Shown piece by piece: positions 51,281-61,467 of a DNA stretch of 64,000 nt. The DNA comes from Pradoshia sp. D12 (GTDB taxonomy: Bacteria; Bacillota; Bacilli; Bacillales; Pradoshiaceae): positions 268,501 through 332,500 of the forward strand of contig NZ_CP044545.1 of assembly GCF_008935075.1 (NCBI RefSeq), given 5' to 3'. Below the pieces are notes generated by a model. That model did not search any database. It had not been told where the DNA came from and saw only the letters and a program-made list of their open reading frames with translations. Position numbers and translations under genes: made by a program. Each line of letters begins with the position of its first letter. Position 1 is the stretch's first letter.

Positions 51281-53508
51281 AAATGAAAACGAATAACCTG
51301 CATCCCGGTATACGTCTTCTGTTATTCCTGTTTGCTTTTATTATGCTAATAGAGTGGATGAGACCAGTTGGAGAAGTGACAAACACAAGCCAAATTAAGT
51401 ATTTTATTATTTTTGCAGCCGTTTCATTGGTGATGTATGCATTCAGAGTGTCCTGGAAAATCATGACTCCTGCTTTATCCGTTTATATAGGTATGAGTCT
51501 TTATCTGATTTTTTATCGTCCTGAATTCTATTTGACAGAAGACAGTTGGATACGCGCTTTCTTCATCGATATAAAAGAGGGATTGTTCTCTGTATTTTCA
51601 ACAGATTGGCAAGGGTTAAGTCCTGAATTCAGAACGTTTCTTTTCTTCATTTTAATATGGATGTTTACCTATTTAATTCATTATTGGGTACAAGTGAAAC
51701 AGCGATTGTTCCTGTTTTTGTTTATGACATTTATCTATGTAACAGTTCTAGATACCTTTACAACCTATGATAGTGATCAAGCAATTGTACGAGTAGTCGT
51801 TATTGGATTTGCTATCCTTGGCATGCTCGCATTAGTACGTTTGCTAATCGGGGAGAACATCCACTATACGAATCGAACTGCTATCCGTTGGCTTATTCCT
51901 TTATCTAGCATGATTGCATTTGCGGTAGTCATTGGTTTTTTTGCTCCAAAGCCACAGGCGATATGGCCTGATCCTATTTCCTTCATTAAATCAACCTCAG
52001 AGAAATTTGGATCTACTCAAAAAAGGATAGGGTATGACAAGGATGACAGCAAATTAGGCGGAGATTTTATTGGCGATGATGGGGTAGTGTTTCGGGCTTC
52101 CTCATCTGTCCGTACGTATTGGAAAATTGAAAATAAAAACGTTTATACGGGTAAAGGATGGGAAACTGGTGCAGATTATGGCATGGGTCAAACGATATTA
52201 GAATCAGAACCAGCTATGCTATACGATTACAGGGGGGAAACTACGAATACATTGTCAACGGCTGAACTGGAATTTGAGATAGACCATGGCCATATTCCTT
52301 ATCCAAGCCCTATGGCTATTGAGCAAATTTATAATCTGAATCCTGAGGATGAATCAGTTTTTTCTAGTTTATTGTATTCAGGTGACTCCTCTGAGATTAC
52401 CCCGATATATGAGGACGATACGAATAAAAACGAATTAAAAAAGGTGGGCGTGCAATTTAGAAGCCCCACCTATTATCTGGATGTACTCCAACAGGATGAA
52501 ATAAATGATTTGTATGAAATGGAAATGGATTTACTACTAAGACAATCGATGGGTATACCTGATTATGTTCCGGAGCGTGTCTCAAGCTTAGCAATAGAGC
52601 TTGCAGAAAAGACGGGATCCAACAGTATGTATGACCAAGTCAAAGCAATTGAGGATTATTTGAAAGGTGAAAAATTTACTTATAGTAAAGAAGATGTTCC
52701 ATACCCTGAGGAAAGCCAGGATTATGTAGACCAGTTTTTATTTGAAACACAAATAGGCTATTGTGATAACTTTTCAAGTGCCATGGTTGTAATGGTCCGC
52801 TCTCTTGGAATCCCGGCGCGTTGGGTAAAGGGATATACAGCAGGTGATTTAGTGTATGACCAGGAGCTGGGTGAGTCTCGGTATGTGATTACAAATAACA
52901 ATGCGCACTCATGGCCTGAAGTTTATTTTCCCAGCGTAGGATGGGTTCCTTTTGAACCAACGAAGGGCTTTAGTTCTGAAGTACGGTTTACAGCTTCTCA
53001 GGAGGTCAGCAATGACCAGGAGGAAACGCAGGTTACGCCAGAAACGAATCAACCAGAAAATAAGGAGCCAGAAAAGCCGGTCGAAACAAAGGATACAGCT
53101 TCCCAGTTTACGTTCGGAACAATCAAAGGTAAAATAGCGGAACATTGGAAGAAAGCTCTAGTGGTGATTTTGGTATTAGGTGGAGCTGCTGCTTTATTAT
53201 ATAGAATCAGAGGAAAATGGATGCCGCACATTTGGGTGTTTTATTATAAGAGGCTTATGAAAAAGCCGAATTATTCAAATGCCTATATGCAATTGCTTCG
53301 AGAATTAAATCGGTATGGAATAAAAAGAAAGCCTGGACAGACCCTGAGAGAGTATGCGATTTACGTGGATCGTTTCTTCGGATCATCAGATATGAATAGG
53401 CTAACGCATGCATATGAAAAACACATTTATTCTGGAGAAAAAACTGAAATGGATTGGCGAAATTTTCAAGAACAATGGGAGAAGATGATTTTAAGAACTA
53501 TTGCTTGA
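51277..53508 (+). CDS. yebA: Transglutaminase-like membrane protein (YebA/TgpA-like)
   Basis: 743 residues. About six N-terminal membrane helices (to about residue 235), an external transglutaminase core with Cys in G-Y-C-D-N-F-S-S-A near 500, His in N-A-H-S-W-P-E-V and the Asp-region V-G-W-V-P-F-E-P-T, a Glu/Gln-rich linker, one more membrane helix near 630 and a DUF4129-like cytoplasmic tail. Catalytic residues are complete. Third gene of the operon. Confidence 0.92.
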   Translation: MKMKTNNLHPGIRLLLFLFAFIMLIEWMRPVGEVTNTSQIKYFIIFAAVSLVMYAFRVSWKIMTPALSVYIGMSLYLIFYRPEFYLTEDSWIRAFFIDIKEGLFSVFSTDWQGLSPEFRTFLFFILIWMFTYLIHYWVQVKQRLFLFLFMTFIYVTVLDTFTTYDSDQAIVRVVVIGFAILGMLALVRLLIGENIHYTNRTAIRWLIPLSSMIAFAVVIGFFAPKPQAIWPDPISFIKSTSEKFGSTQKRIGYDKDDSKLGGDFIGDDGVVFRASSSVRTYWKIENKNVYTGKGWETGADYGMGQTILESEPAMLYDYRGETTNTLSTAELEFEIDHGHIPYPSPMAIEQIYNLNPEDESVFSSLLYSGDSSEITPIYEDDTNKNELKKVGVQFRSPTYYLDVLQQDEINDLYEMEMDLLLRQSMGIPDYVPERVSSLAIELAEKTGSNSMYDQVKAIEDYLKGEKFTYSKEDVPYPEESQDYVDQFLFETQIGYCDNFSSAMVVMVRSLGIPARWVKGYTAGDLVYDQELGESRYVITNNNAHSWPEVYFPSVGWVPFEPTKGFSSEVRFTASQEVSNDQEETQVTPETNQPENKEPEKPVETKDTASQFTFGTIKGKIAEHWKKALVVILVLGGAAALLYRIRGKWMPHIWVFYYKRLMKKPNYSNAYMQLLRELNRYGIKRKPGQTLREYAIYVDRFFGSSDMNRLTHAYEKHIYSGEKTEMDWRNFQEQWEKMILRTIA

Positions 53509-53855
53509 CCACACTTTTCTCTCAAGTTACAATTATGGCGGTTAATAAAAAGCAATCTACCCTTCATATAATTTCGAAAATAAGGTTCGGAAGTTCCTAC
53601 CAAATCACCGAAAAATGATTTGACTATGGAGGAATTATATAAATGTTAACTAGAACTCTGAATGGTAAATAGGGATTCTAGTTTTTCTTTATTCGAATGA
53701 ATAATCCTAAATTGTGGAATAGCTAGTACATAAAGGATAAGGATTCTAATAGGTTGATACCTGGTATTTCTTTATAAGCATATGGGGAAGAGAGATAAAT
53801 ATCTCTTTGGATGAAGTTGCTCAATTAACCGAAAATATCAGACGAGGTGAAAGTG
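53509..53855. other. Intergenic region upstream of guaA
   Basis: No gene is seen. It holds the terminator at 53648-53690. I looked for a purine riboswitch and a PurR box pair and found neither in acceptable form. GACGAGGTG at 53841-53849 is the guaA ribosome site. Confidence 0.6.
53648..53690 (+). terminator. Terminator of the yeaC-yeaD-yebA operon
   Basis: AACTAGAA (53648-53655) and TTCTAGTT (53676-53683) pair and are followed by TTTCTTT. The loop is long (20 bases), so efficiency is uncertain. Confidence 0.6.
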
Positions 53856-55409
53856 ATGATAGAAACAACTGATCTCCCGATTCAAGAAATGATTGTCGTT
53901 CTTGATTTTGGAAGTCAATATAATCAATTAATCACAAGGAGAATTCGTGAATTTGGAGTTTATAGTGAACTTCATCCCCATACAATTACGGTGGAAGAAA
54001 TTCAGAAGCTAAATCCAAAGGGAATTATTTTCTCCGGCGGACCAAACAGCGTGTATGATGCTACAGCTTTTACATGTGATGAGCGGATTTTTGATATGGG
54101 CATTCCAGTTATGGGAATTTGCTATGGTATGCAGCTAATGACTCAGCATTTTGGCGGAAAAGTGGAACGTGCAAGCAAACGCGAATATGGAAAAGCCGAA
54201 ATTAAGCTGAATCATGAAAGTTTATTATTTAATGGGCTCCCTACTGAACAAATGGTATGGATGAGTCATGGTGACCATGTTGTTACAGCTCCTGAGGGCT
54301 TCCAAGTTGATGCGACGAATCCATCATGCCCAATCGCGGCAATGAGTGATCACAGCCGTCAATTATATGCTGTACAATTCCATCCAGAAGTAAGGCATTC
54401 TGTATATGGTAACGACCTGTTGAAAAACTTCGTATTTGGAGCATGTAAATGTAAAGGCGATTGGTCCATGGCTAATTTCATTGAAATGGAAATGGATAAA
54501 ATCCGCAAAACCGTTGGAGACAAACAAGTACTATGTGCATTGAGCGGCGGAGTAGACTCCTCTGTTGTAGCGGTATTGATTCATAAAGCCATCGGTGATC
54601 AATTGACATGTATCTTCGTGGATCACGGTTTACTTAGAAAAGGCGAAGCGGAAGGTGTCATGAAAACATTCCGTGAAGGCTTCAATATGAATGTAATTAA
54701 AGTCGATGCTAAAGAGCGATTCATGAAGAAGTTAGCTGGAGTTAGTGACCCAGAGCAAAAACGTAAGATCATTGGAAATGAATTTATTTACGTATTTGAT
54801 GATGAAGCGACCAAGCTTGAAGGAATTGATTATCTCGCTCAAGGTACGCTTTATACTGATATCATTGAAAGTGGAACGGCTACTGCGCAAACCATTAAAT
54901 CTCACCATAATGTAGGTGGATTACCGGAAGATATGCAATTCCAACTTATCGAGCCTTTAAATACACTCTTCAAGGATGAAGTGCGTGCACTTGGTTCAGA
55001 GCTGGGTATTCCGGATGAAATCGTTTGGAGACAGCCTTTCCCAGGACCTGGTTTAGGAATCCGTGTATTGGGAGAAATAACGGAAGACAAACTGGAAATC
55101 GTAAGGGAATCAGACGCGATTCTTCGTGAAGAAATTAAAAATGCCGGTCTTGATCGTGATATTTGGCAATACTTCACTGTCCTTCCTGATATCCGCAGTG
55201 TAGGTGTGATGGGGGATGCCCGCACATATGATTACACAATAGGAATCCGTGCGGTAACATCTATTGATGGAATGACATCTGACTGGGCAAGAATCCCATG
55301 GGATGTACTTGAAAAAATATCTGTGCGAATTGTCAATGAAGTAAATCATATTAACCGTGTTGTGTATGACATCACGTCCAAGCCACCTGCGACGATTGAG
55401 TGGGAATAG
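53856..55409 (+). CDS. guaA: GMP synthase (glutamine-hydrolysing)
   Basis: 517 residues, near the 513 of B. subtilis. Class I amidotransferase domain with nucleophile Cys in G-I-C-Y-G-M-Q near residue 92 and His-x-Glu in V-Q-F-H-P-E-V; PP-loop S-G-G-V-D-S-S near 233; C-terminal dimerisation domain ending K-P-P-A-T-I-E-W-E. It converts XMP to GMP. ATG 53856 follows ACGAGGTG; the in-frame GTG at 53847 lies inside that site. Confidence 0.97.
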   Translation: MIETTDLPIQEMIVVLDFGSQYNQLITRRIREFGVYSELHPHTITVEEIQKLNPKGIIFSGGPNSVYDATAFTCDERIFDMGIPVMGICYGMQLMTQHFGGKVERASKREYGKAEIKLNHESLLFNGLPTEQMVWMSHGDHVVTAPEGFQVDATNPSCPIAAMSDHSRQLYAVQFHPEVRHSVYGNDLLKNFVFGACKCKGDWSMANFIEMEMDKIRKTVGDKQVLCALSGGVDSSVVAVLIHKAIGDQLTCIFVDHGLLRKGEAEGVMKTFREGFNMNVIKVDAKERFMKKLAGVSDPEQKRKIIGNEFIYVFDDEATKLEGIDYLAQGTLYTDIIESGTATAQTIKSHHNVGGLPEDMQFQLIEPLNTLFKDEVRALGSELGIPDEIVWRQPFPGPGLGIRVLGEITEDKLEIVRESDAILREEIKNAGLDRDIWQYFTVLPDIRSVGVMGDARTYDYTIGIRAVTSIDGMTSDWARIPWDVLEKISVRIVNEVNHINRVVYDITSKPPATIEWE

Positions 55410-55509
55410 AATTGGAAATCGATAGAACCATTGAAAACACTGAGTTTTTGAAGTGGTTTTAGGCTGGGCTGATTGATAGAAAATTGATAGCAGATATATA
55501 AACGAGACG

Positions 55510-55552
55510 AAAAGGTCTATCTGAATAAATCATTTCAGGTAGACCTTTTTTT
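55510..55552 (+). terminator. Terminator of guaA
   Basis: AAAAGGTCTATCTGAA (55510-55525) and TTCAGGTAGACCTTTT (55534-55549) pair almost perfectly and T residues follow. Confidence 0.92.
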
Positions 55553-55914
55553 CGTGGTTTCTAAAAAGATATTCAAAAACAATGAAAATAGGTTGCCCGA
55601 ATACACTTTCCATTACGAGATCTTATCAGAGCTCCTCGTAAACATGAGCTTTTAGCTCTTGCAACCGGAGCCCGTGTAGAACCACGAAGCAGAAAAAATT
55701 ACCTATCGATTTGCACATCTGTTTCCAGGTAGAAAAAGCAATTATAAGTGTTCGAGAAAAAGATAATGAAGCTATGAGCGATTTTGAGAGAAAGCAGGAA
55801 AGTGAAATGAGTTGGTAGATTGTGGGGATTATATTAAAATAACTTTGAATAGTCGTTACAATGTATGCAATAGTTTCCACTGAAGAGGTAAATTAGAATT
55901 GTGGGAGAGTTATT
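55553..55914. other. Intergenic region, perhaps decayed coding DNA
   Basis: No intact gene. Codon-like open stretches without starts occur, for instance about 28 codons ending at a TAG near 55819 (V-R-E-K-D-N-E-A-M-S-D-F-E). I cannot assign them to a family. Confidence 0.4.
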
Positions 55915-56586
55915 ATGACAACAAAATTATTCATTCAAGCACTAACTAAATTTTTATTGGGGGTTGTTTTAGTTGGTCTATTGATATTCTTACCTGCGGG
56001 TACTTTATTATTTGCGTATGGTTGGTTATTTATGGGGATTTTATTTGTGCCAATGTTCCTTGCAGGAATTGTGATGATGTTCAAAAACCCAGAACTGTTA
56101 AAAAAGCGACTCAATGTAAAAGAGAAGCAAGATGAACAATGTCTTGTGGTAAAGCTTAGCGGACTTATGTTTTTAGCAGGTTTTATTGTTGCGGGATTAG
56201 GTTTTCGTTTTGATTGGTACACCTTACCAAAGAGTGTTGTAATTTGTGCTGCGGTGGTATTTCTTGTAGCATATATTCTTTATGCAGAGGTACTCAGGGA
56301 GAATACATATCTTAGTCGTACTATTGAGGTACAGGAAAATCAGAAAGTTATCGATACGGGGCTATACGGTATTGTCAGACATCCAATGTATAGTGTGACA
56401 TTACTTTTGTTTTTGTCGATGCCGATTGTGTTAGGTTCAATATATTCGTTTTTTATTTTTCTTGTATATCCCTTTATAATTGCCAAAAGGATTAAAAATG
56501 AAGAAAAACTTCTTGAAAAAGAACTCGATGGTTATCGTGAGTATAAGCAAAAAGTCAAATATCGCTTGATACCGTTTATTTGGTAA
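55915..56586 (+). CDS. Isoprenylcysteine methyltransferase-family membrane protein
   Basis: 223 residues with about five membrane helices. The C-terminal signature G-L-Y-G-I-V-R-H-P-M-Y-S near residue 155 and the E-E-K-L-L-E-K-E-L-D-G-Y-R-E-Y near 195 are typical of the ICMT/PEMT methyltransferase superfamily. Bacterial members methylate small lipids or unknown substrates with SAM. Monocistronic. Confidence 0.85.
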   Translation: MTTKLFIQALTKFLLGVVLVGLLIFLPAGTLLFAYGWLFMGILFVPMFLAGIVMMFKNPELLKKRLNVKEKQDEQCLVVKLSGLMFLAGFIVAGLGFRFDWYTLPKSVVICAAVVFLVAYILYAEVLRENTYLSRTIEVQENQKVIDTGLYGIVRHPMYSVTLLLFLSMPIVLGSIYSFFIFLVYPFIIAKRIKNEEKLLEKELDGYREYKQKVKYRLIPFIW

Positions 56587-56650
56587 TAGTAAAGCAAATT
56601 CCATTTTGTGAAGGATCAATTATTGGATATATAACACTAGGAGGATATCT

Positions 56651-57535
56651 ATGAAAATTACTGAAGGATTTATGCCATATTTAGATTTTAAAACGTATTA
56701 CCGCATCGTTGGAGAAAATACCGGTAATAAAAAACCACTCATTTTACTTCATGGCGGACCAGGCTCCACTCACAACTATTTTGAAGTACTCGATCAATTT
56801 GTTGAGGAAGATGGACGCCAATTAATTATGTACGATCAAATCGGTTGTGGGGAATCTTATGTAGAAAATCGCCCTAACCTCTGGAACGCAGAAGTTTGGA
56901 CAGAAGAACTCATTGCACTTCGCAAGCACCTTGGCTTAGAAGAATGCCATCTTCTGGGTCAATCATGGGGAGGCATGCTTCTTTTGAATTATGTTTGCAA
57001 TTACAAACCAAACGGAATCAAAAGCATCATCCTTTCTAGCACTCTTCCAGCTTCTTGGATGTGGGGAGAAGAACAGCAACGTATGATTAAATTCATGCCA
57101 AAAGATATGCAAGAAGCCATTGCCATTGCAACAAGCACTGGTAACTACGATGCCCCAGCCTATTTGGCGGCAGAAGAAGAATACATGATTCGCCACGCTG
57201 GAGGACCTGTCACAGAAGATTCACCAGAATGTATGAAGCGTCCTAGAAAAATAGGAAATGAAGCATATGTAGTCGGTTGGGGACCAAATGAATTTACTCC
57301 ACTCGGCACATTAAAAGATTATGATGTTACAGCGCAACTAAAAGACATTCAAGAGCCAGCACTTGTAATTAATGGAGGTAGTGATCTTTGCACTCCTTAC
57401 ATCGCAAAATATATGTATGACCATATTCCAAACTCTCGTTGGGAACTCTTCCGCGACTGCAGACATTCATGTTTCGTAGAAGACACAGAAAAATACATCG
57501 CTCTTTTAAAGGAATGGCTCAATGCAAACGAATAA
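56651..57535 (+). CDS. Proline iminopeptidase-like alpha/beta hydrolase (S33)
   Basis: 294 residues. H-G-G-P-G-S-T-H oxyanion region near residue 36, nucleophile Ser in G-Q-S-W-G-G near 105, Asp in N-G-G-S-D-L near 240 and His in C-R-H-S-C-F near 270. Removes N-terminal proline or acts on related amides. AGGAGG precedes the ATG. The G+C content is slightly higher than in its neighbours, but there is no clear sign of transfer. Confidence 0.9.
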   Translation: MKITEGFMPYLDFKTYYRIVGENTGNKKPLILLHGGPGSTHNYFEVLDQFVEEDGRQLIMYDQIGCGESYVENRPNLWNAEVWTEELIALRKHLGLEECHLLGQSWGGMLLLNYVCNYKPNGIKSIILSSTLPASWMWGEEQQRMIKFMPKDMQEAIAIATSTGNYDAPAYLAAEEEYMIRHAGGPVTEDSPECMKRPRKIGNEAYVVGWGPNEFTPLGTLKDYDVTAQLKDIQEPALVINGGSDLCTPYIAKYMYDHIPNSRWELFRDCRHSCFVEDTEKYIALLKEWLNANE

Positions 57536-57860
57536 AACTTTCAGGTTATAAGTGAGATAGATTCTATTTTTCATTTTTAGTTCTGTAGTTATAGCCACAA
57601 CGTTGGATGGAGCAGAGTTGATTTGTATTTTCATCAGCTTGCCCGCATATAAGAATAAAAATAAAATGTGACTCTCTTTTTTACCTGAGATTTGGGTGGG
57701 AAAGGGGATCTTTTTTTATGTCAAAAATAAGTCTAAAGGGATAATTAAAACCAACCACTTTTGGTAAGAGATGGTTGATGAATATATTGTAGTGCGATAT
57801 ACTTTATGTATCGAACCACGATATAGTAGATGTGAAATAGAGCTATAAATTGGAGGAAGT
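57536..57860. other. Intergenic region with possible PadR operator
   Basis: No gene. CGATATA occurs at 57795-57801 and 57819-57825 in direct orientation with an inverted TATCG between them (57809-57813), 35-65 bases before the padR start. PadR proteins usually bind such A+T-rich sites in front of their own gene. Confidence 0.35.
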
Positions 57861-58187
57861 ATGGAAGAGCGGATTAAAAGAATTTACATACCTATGACAG
57901 AAACAGGGTTTTATATACTATTTTGCATGCAGGAAGAAATGCATGGTTACAACATTGCTAAAAAGGTGAAGGAAATGACAGGCGGCGAGATAATAATCAG
58001 TCCGGGAACTATGTATGGGAGCCTGTCAAAAATGGAGAAAGACGGGTTAATTATGTTTGTTCGTGAAGAAAATAAAAGGAAGTTCTATATGATCACTGAA
58101 CTAGGCAAGCAAATTCTTAATATTGAAATAAGGCGTATTGAGAGACTATATCAAAATAGTAGAGGAGGGTTATATGATGGAAAATGA
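57861..58187 (+). CDS. PadR-family transcriptional regulator
   Basis: 108 residues. Winged helix with H-G-Y-N-I-A-K-K-V near residue 32, S-P-G-T-M-Y-G-S-L-S-K-M near 53 and the wing R-K-F-Y-M-I-T-E-L-G. GGAGG precedes the ATG. Overlaps the DUF2812 gene by 14 bases, a common pairing in Firmicutes. Confidence 0.92.
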   Translation: MEERIKRIYIPMTETGFYILFCMQEEMHGYNIAKKVKEMTGGEIIISPGTMYGSLSKMEKDGLIMFVREENKRKFYMITELGKQILNIEIRRIERLYQNSRGGLYDGK

Positions 58188-58746
58188 TATGAAAAGAGAA
58201 TTTCGCTGGTTTATGTTAACAGATTACGAGAAAGAAGAGACATTTTTGCGTGAGATGCATAATAAAGGGTATAAATTGGTGAAAGTTAAACTGCCAGGGT
58301 TTTATTATTTTGAATTATGTGAGCCAGAAGATGTAGTCTACAAATTGGATTTCAATCCGCAGACATCAGAAGACAAGCAAAGTTATTTGCAGATGTATGC
58401 AGATTATGGCTGGGAATATATGCAGGATATAAATGAATACAGCTATTTTAGAAAATCAGCAGGTAACACAGATGAAGGAGATACAAATATTTTCAGTGAT
58501 GATCAATCAAAACTGGACATGCTAAAGCGGATTTTTATGAAAAAATTAGTACCTCTTCTGGGGATTTTTCTATTATTTATAGTTTGTTCGGCCATGAGTA
58601 TCGCTTTAGGCGGGATTGAGAGTTCATGGAATAGGGGATTTATTATATTTTGGTCTATTTTGTTTTTAATATATTTGGTGATTTTTGTGTATTGCGGAAG
58701 AGGATTTTATAAACTGAGAAAGAATTACTCACATAGGGTAGAGTAG
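58174..58746 (+). CDS. DUF2812 membrane protein
   Basis: 190 residues. Residues 1-110 form the DUF2812 domain (F-R-W-F-M-L-T-D-Y-E-K-E-E-T-F-L, Y-A-D-Y-G-W-E-Y near 75); two membrane helices follow at about 125-145 and 160-180. ATG 58177 is an equally good start. Regulated by, and probably sensed together with, the overlapping PadR protein. Function unknown. Confidence 0.85.
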   Translation: MMENDMKREFRWFMLTDYEKEETFLREMHNKGYKLVKVKLPGFYYFELCEPEDVVYKLDFNPQTSEDKQSYLQMYADYGWEYMQDINEYSYFRKSAGNTDEGDTNIFSDDQSKLDMLKRIFMKKLVPLLGIFLLFIVCSAMSIALGGIESSWNRGFIIFWSILFLIYLVIFVYCGRGFYKLRKNYSHRVE

Positions 58747-58892
58747 CCTGTAGTATAGGTGGAAGGCGACCTATCTTTATTTTTCCTATTTTGTATAAGT
58801 CCTTGTTTTGATTGACCGAGCATATAGGGCTTTTTGTTAATTCTTCCAAGGTCGAAAAGTCCTTATTCCATTATGAAGTAGGTTATAAATCC

Positions 58893-58929
58893 AAAATAAG
58901 AGGATAGCCAACTGGTTATCCCCTTATTT
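58893..58929. terminator. Bidirectional terminator
   Basis: AAAATAAGAGGATAGCC and GGTTATCCCCTTATTTT pair with few mismatches and have A/T tracts on both sides. It serves the DUF2812 gene and the convergent hypothetical gene. Confidence 0.8.
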
Positions 58930-59217
58930 TTTGTATGGTTTGATATTTTGTTCTCTGAAATCTTCTATTTTTCTTGGTACGTTTGTGACACCGCTAAAGT
59001 TGTTGTAAAAATCCTCCCAATCTTTACCCTCTAAACGATAATATCGTTCCATTGTATCTATATACAGAAACAACGCCTGTTCAGCAATAATATCAGGGAT
59101 TTCATATTCTACAGGCTGTTTGGTATCTAATCTTTTACATAATAAATTTTGTAGATTCTTTGCATACTCTAATTGTTCTTTATCTATTTTCACATTTATA
59201 AAATTTTGGGTATCCAT
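58924..59217 (-). CDS. Hypothetical protein
   Basis: 97 residues, acidic to neutral, helical, no membrane segment or signal peptide. TGAGG precedes the ATG, and the gene ends in the bidirectional terminator, so it is probably real. Starts M-D-T-Q-N-F-I-N-V-K-I-D-K-E-Q-L. I do not recognise a family. Confidence 0.55.
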   Translation of the reverse strand: MDTQNFINVKIDKEQLEYAKNLQNLLCKRLDTKQPVEYEIPDIIAEQALFLYIDTMERYYRLEGKDWEDFYNNFSGVTNVPRKIEDFREQNIKPYKK

Positions 59218-59602
59218 AGTTATTTCCTCAGTTTATCAAAATCTTTGGTGAATATGTCAGTGTATTCAAAGTGCGTCCATTTCTTAATTCACATTTAGTA
59301 AAGTATAAAACCAGTATTTCTGCATTAATATCATAGAGTTGAAAGGCTAGCTTGGTGAATGTGCTAATCTGAATATTCAAATACCATTATGATTATACTT
59401 TAATATCTGCTGAATTCAACAACAATATTTAGGCTTCTGGTTGTAATATATACCAAATGTGTAGGCTTTAATGGTTACTTACAACATAATCTATAAAATG
59501 GAAAGGATGTTATTTGTGTAGATCATGAATGGAAATGAGTATAAATCCTGAAAGGTATGGTAATGTTTCTAGGACTGACTACACCAATCTAGCATCAGGA
59601 GT
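59218..59602. other. Intergenic region, nothing recognised
   Basis: About 385 A+T-rich bases without a supportable gene, upstream of the PurR sites of pbuG. It must hold the promoter of the divergent hypothetical gene. Confidence 0.5.
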
Positions 59603-59679
59603 AAATGCGAACAAATCCTTCTCAACCTCTAGATAATGTTCGCTTTATTATTGACCAAGTATCATTCTCTTGATACAAT
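59603..59679 (+). promoter_or_regulatory. PurR box pair and SigA promoter of pbuG
   Basis: Two PurBoxes in inverted order: AAATGCGAACAAAT (59603-59616) and AATGTTCGCTTTA (59635-59647), about 17 bases apart as in B. subtilis pur promoters. Right after them TTGACC (59651-59656), 17 bases, TACAAT (59674-59679). Transcription would start near 59686, ahead of the riboswitch. Confidence 0.85.
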
Positions 59680-59711
59680 ACAAAAGACCTAATAATTTAA
59701 TAAATATATAA

Positions 59712-59786
59712 ATTCGTATAATCATGGGAATATGGCCCATAAGTTTCTACCGAGCTACCGTTAATAGCTTGACTACGGATATGAAT
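59712..59786 (+). promoter_or_regulatory. Purine (guanine-type) riboswitch
   Basis: P1 arms ATTCGTAT (59712-59719) and ATATGAAT (59779-59786) close the aptamer. Conserved parts ATAATC, ATATGG, GTTTCTACC and GACTACGG are present. The specificity base in J3/1 is C (GACTAC), which indicates guanine/hypoxanthine rather than adenine. Confidence 0.95.
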
Positions 59787-59827
59787 GATACTGCCTATTT
59801 ATAGGTTATTCTTTGTATTTGAGTCAG

Positions 59828-59855
59828 CCTCGAACGGATTCGTTCGAGGTTTTTT
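59828..59855 (+). terminator. Riboswitch terminator of pbuG
   Basis: CCTCGAACG (59828-59836) and CGTTCGAGG (59841-59849) pair perfectly and are followed by six T. Guanine binding should favour it. Confidence 0.92.
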
Positions 59856-59906
59856 GGTTATCCGGAACTTATACGAAAGCGTATGAAAAGAAGGAGAGGA
59901 AGTAGG

Positions 59907-61244
59907 TTGAAAAAGTACTTTCAGTTTGACGAACTTGGCACCAATTACAAACGAGAGATTATTGGCGGGATTACAACTTTTCTGGCAATGGCGTATATTT
60001 TAGTTGTTAATCCATTGCAATTATCTTTGGCAGATGTACCAGACCTTCCGGATTCAATGAGAATGGATCATGGTGCTGTATTCGTTGCTACTGCACTTGC
60101 TGCTGCAGTTGGTTCAATTTTTATGGGGCTAATTGCAAAGTATCCGATTGCGCTTGCTCCGGGTATGGGGCTGAATGCTTTCTTCGCTTATACAGTAATT
60201 CTAACGTTTGGTATTCCTTGGCAAACAGCTTTAGCAGGCGTTTTAGCTTCCGGTTTTATTTTTGCTATATTAACGTTGACTGGATTAAGAGAGACCATTA
60301 TTAATGCGATTCCTGCAGAATTAAAATATGCTGTTGGTGCAGGTATTGGGTTGTTTATTACCTTTGTTGGTATGAAAAATGCAGGAATTATCGTCAATAA
60401 TGATGCTACTCTTATTGGAATCGGTGATTTCACGGATGGAAATACATTATTGGCAATCGTAGGCTTATTAATTACAGTTATCTTTTTAGTTAAAGGCGTT
60501 AAAGGTGGCATTTTCTATGGAATGATTATTACTGCCATCATTGGGATGTTAGCAAACCTTATTGAGATTCCTGACAGTATATTCGGTGCAATTCCAAGTG
60601 TGGCTCCTACTTTTGGTGTTGCGATTGAACCGTATTTCAATCCAATTCAATCAGATTTATTCACTATCCAATTTCTGGTTGTTGTACTGACATTCTTATT
60701 TATCGATTTTTTCGATACAGCCGGTACACTAATGGCGGTTGCCAACCAGGCAGGATTAACCAAAGATAATAAATTGCCAAGAGCAGGCAAGGCTTTATTT
60801 GCAGACTCCCTGGCAACGATGACAGGGGCATTGTTTGGGACATCTACAACGACATCATACATTGAATCAACAGCAGGTGTCGCAGCAGGGGCTAGAACTG
60901 GATTCGCAGCAGTTGTAACTGGACTGTTGTTCCTATTATCACTATTCTTATATCCGCTTTTATCTGTTATTACATCACCGGTTACAGCACCGGCCTTGAT
61001 TATTGTCGGGGTGTTAATGTGCTCCTCACTCGGTGATATCAATTGGTCAAAATTAGAAATTGCAGTGCCTGCATTTCTTACAATCATCATGATGCCATTA
61101 TCCGGAAGCATTGCGGCTGGGATTGCCTGTGGATTTATCTTCTATCCAATTACGATGATTGTGGCTGGACGTATTAAAGAGATCCACCCAATCATGTATG
61201 GAATGTTTGTTATATTTGTTTGTTACTTTATTTTCCTTTCATAA
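59907..61244 (+). CDS. pbuG: Hypoxanthine/guanine permease PbuG
   Basis: 445 residues (440 in B. subtilis), NCS2/AzgA family. Starts F-Q-F-D-E-L-G-T-N-Y-K-R-E-I-I-G-G; motif A-P-G-M-G-L-N-A-F-F-A near residue 90 and F-I-D-F-F-D-T-A-G-T near 270. TTG 59907 follows AAGGAGAGG; the ATG at 59883 precedes that site. Uptake of hypoxanthine and guanine, controlled by PurR and the riboswitch. Confidence 0.95.
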   Translation: MKKYFQFDELGTNYKREIIGGITTFLAMAYILVVNPLQLSLADVPDLPDSMRMDHGAVFVATALAAAVGSIFMGLIAKYPIALAPGMGLNAFFAYTVILTFGIPWQTALAGVLASGFIFAILTLTGLRETIINAIPAELKYAVGAGIGLFITFVGMKNAGIIVNNDATLIGIGDFTDGNTLLAIVGLLITVIFLVKGVKGGIFYGMIITAIIGMLANLIEIPDSIFGAIPSVAPTFGVAIEPYFNPIQSDLFTIQFLVVVLTFLFIDFFDTAGTLMAVANQAGLTKDNKLPRAGKALFADSLATMTGALFGTSTTTSYIESTAGVAAGARTGFAAVVTGLLFLLSLFLYPLLSVITSPVTAPALIIVGVLMCSSLGDINWSKLEIAVPAFLTIIMMPLSGSIAAGIACGFIFYPITMIVAGRIKEIHPIMYGMFVIFVCYFIFLS

Positions 61245-61259
61245 ATATGTTCTCTAAAG

Positions 61260-61290
61260 GCTGCCGGCTGAGTTCGGCAGCTATTTTTTT
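61260..61290 (+). terminator. Terminator of pbuG
   Basis: GCTGCCG (61260-61266) and CGGCAGC (61275-61281) pair and are followed by TATTTTTTT. Confidence 0.85.
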
Positions 61291-61467
61291 ATGGATAGGA
61301 AACATGTTTGCAATCCCATCTTTGGATAGGGCCTCCATAATATTCATGTTTTCTTGGTATTTGAGTGCCTTTTGGGCATATTAACAAGTAATTATTCAGA
61401 TTGGTTATGGATAGCAGAAAATAATCAGTCGCTTTTATTTTGTTAATAAGTCTAAGGAGGACGTACT

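Noticed and set aside
53564..53616. PurR operator upstream of guaA
   Set aside because: TTCGG and CCGAA elements are present but in the opposite relative orientation to PurBox pairs, with mismatches and unsuitable spacing.
55700..55820. Possible gene remnant after guaA
   Set aside because: The open stretch has no start codon or ribosome site and no family resemblance that I can name, so it is only mentioned as intergenic.
61291..61467. GlcT antiterminator/terminator element before ptsG
   Set aside because: I could not find a convincing terminator hairpin overlapped by an antiterminator sequence in this leader.
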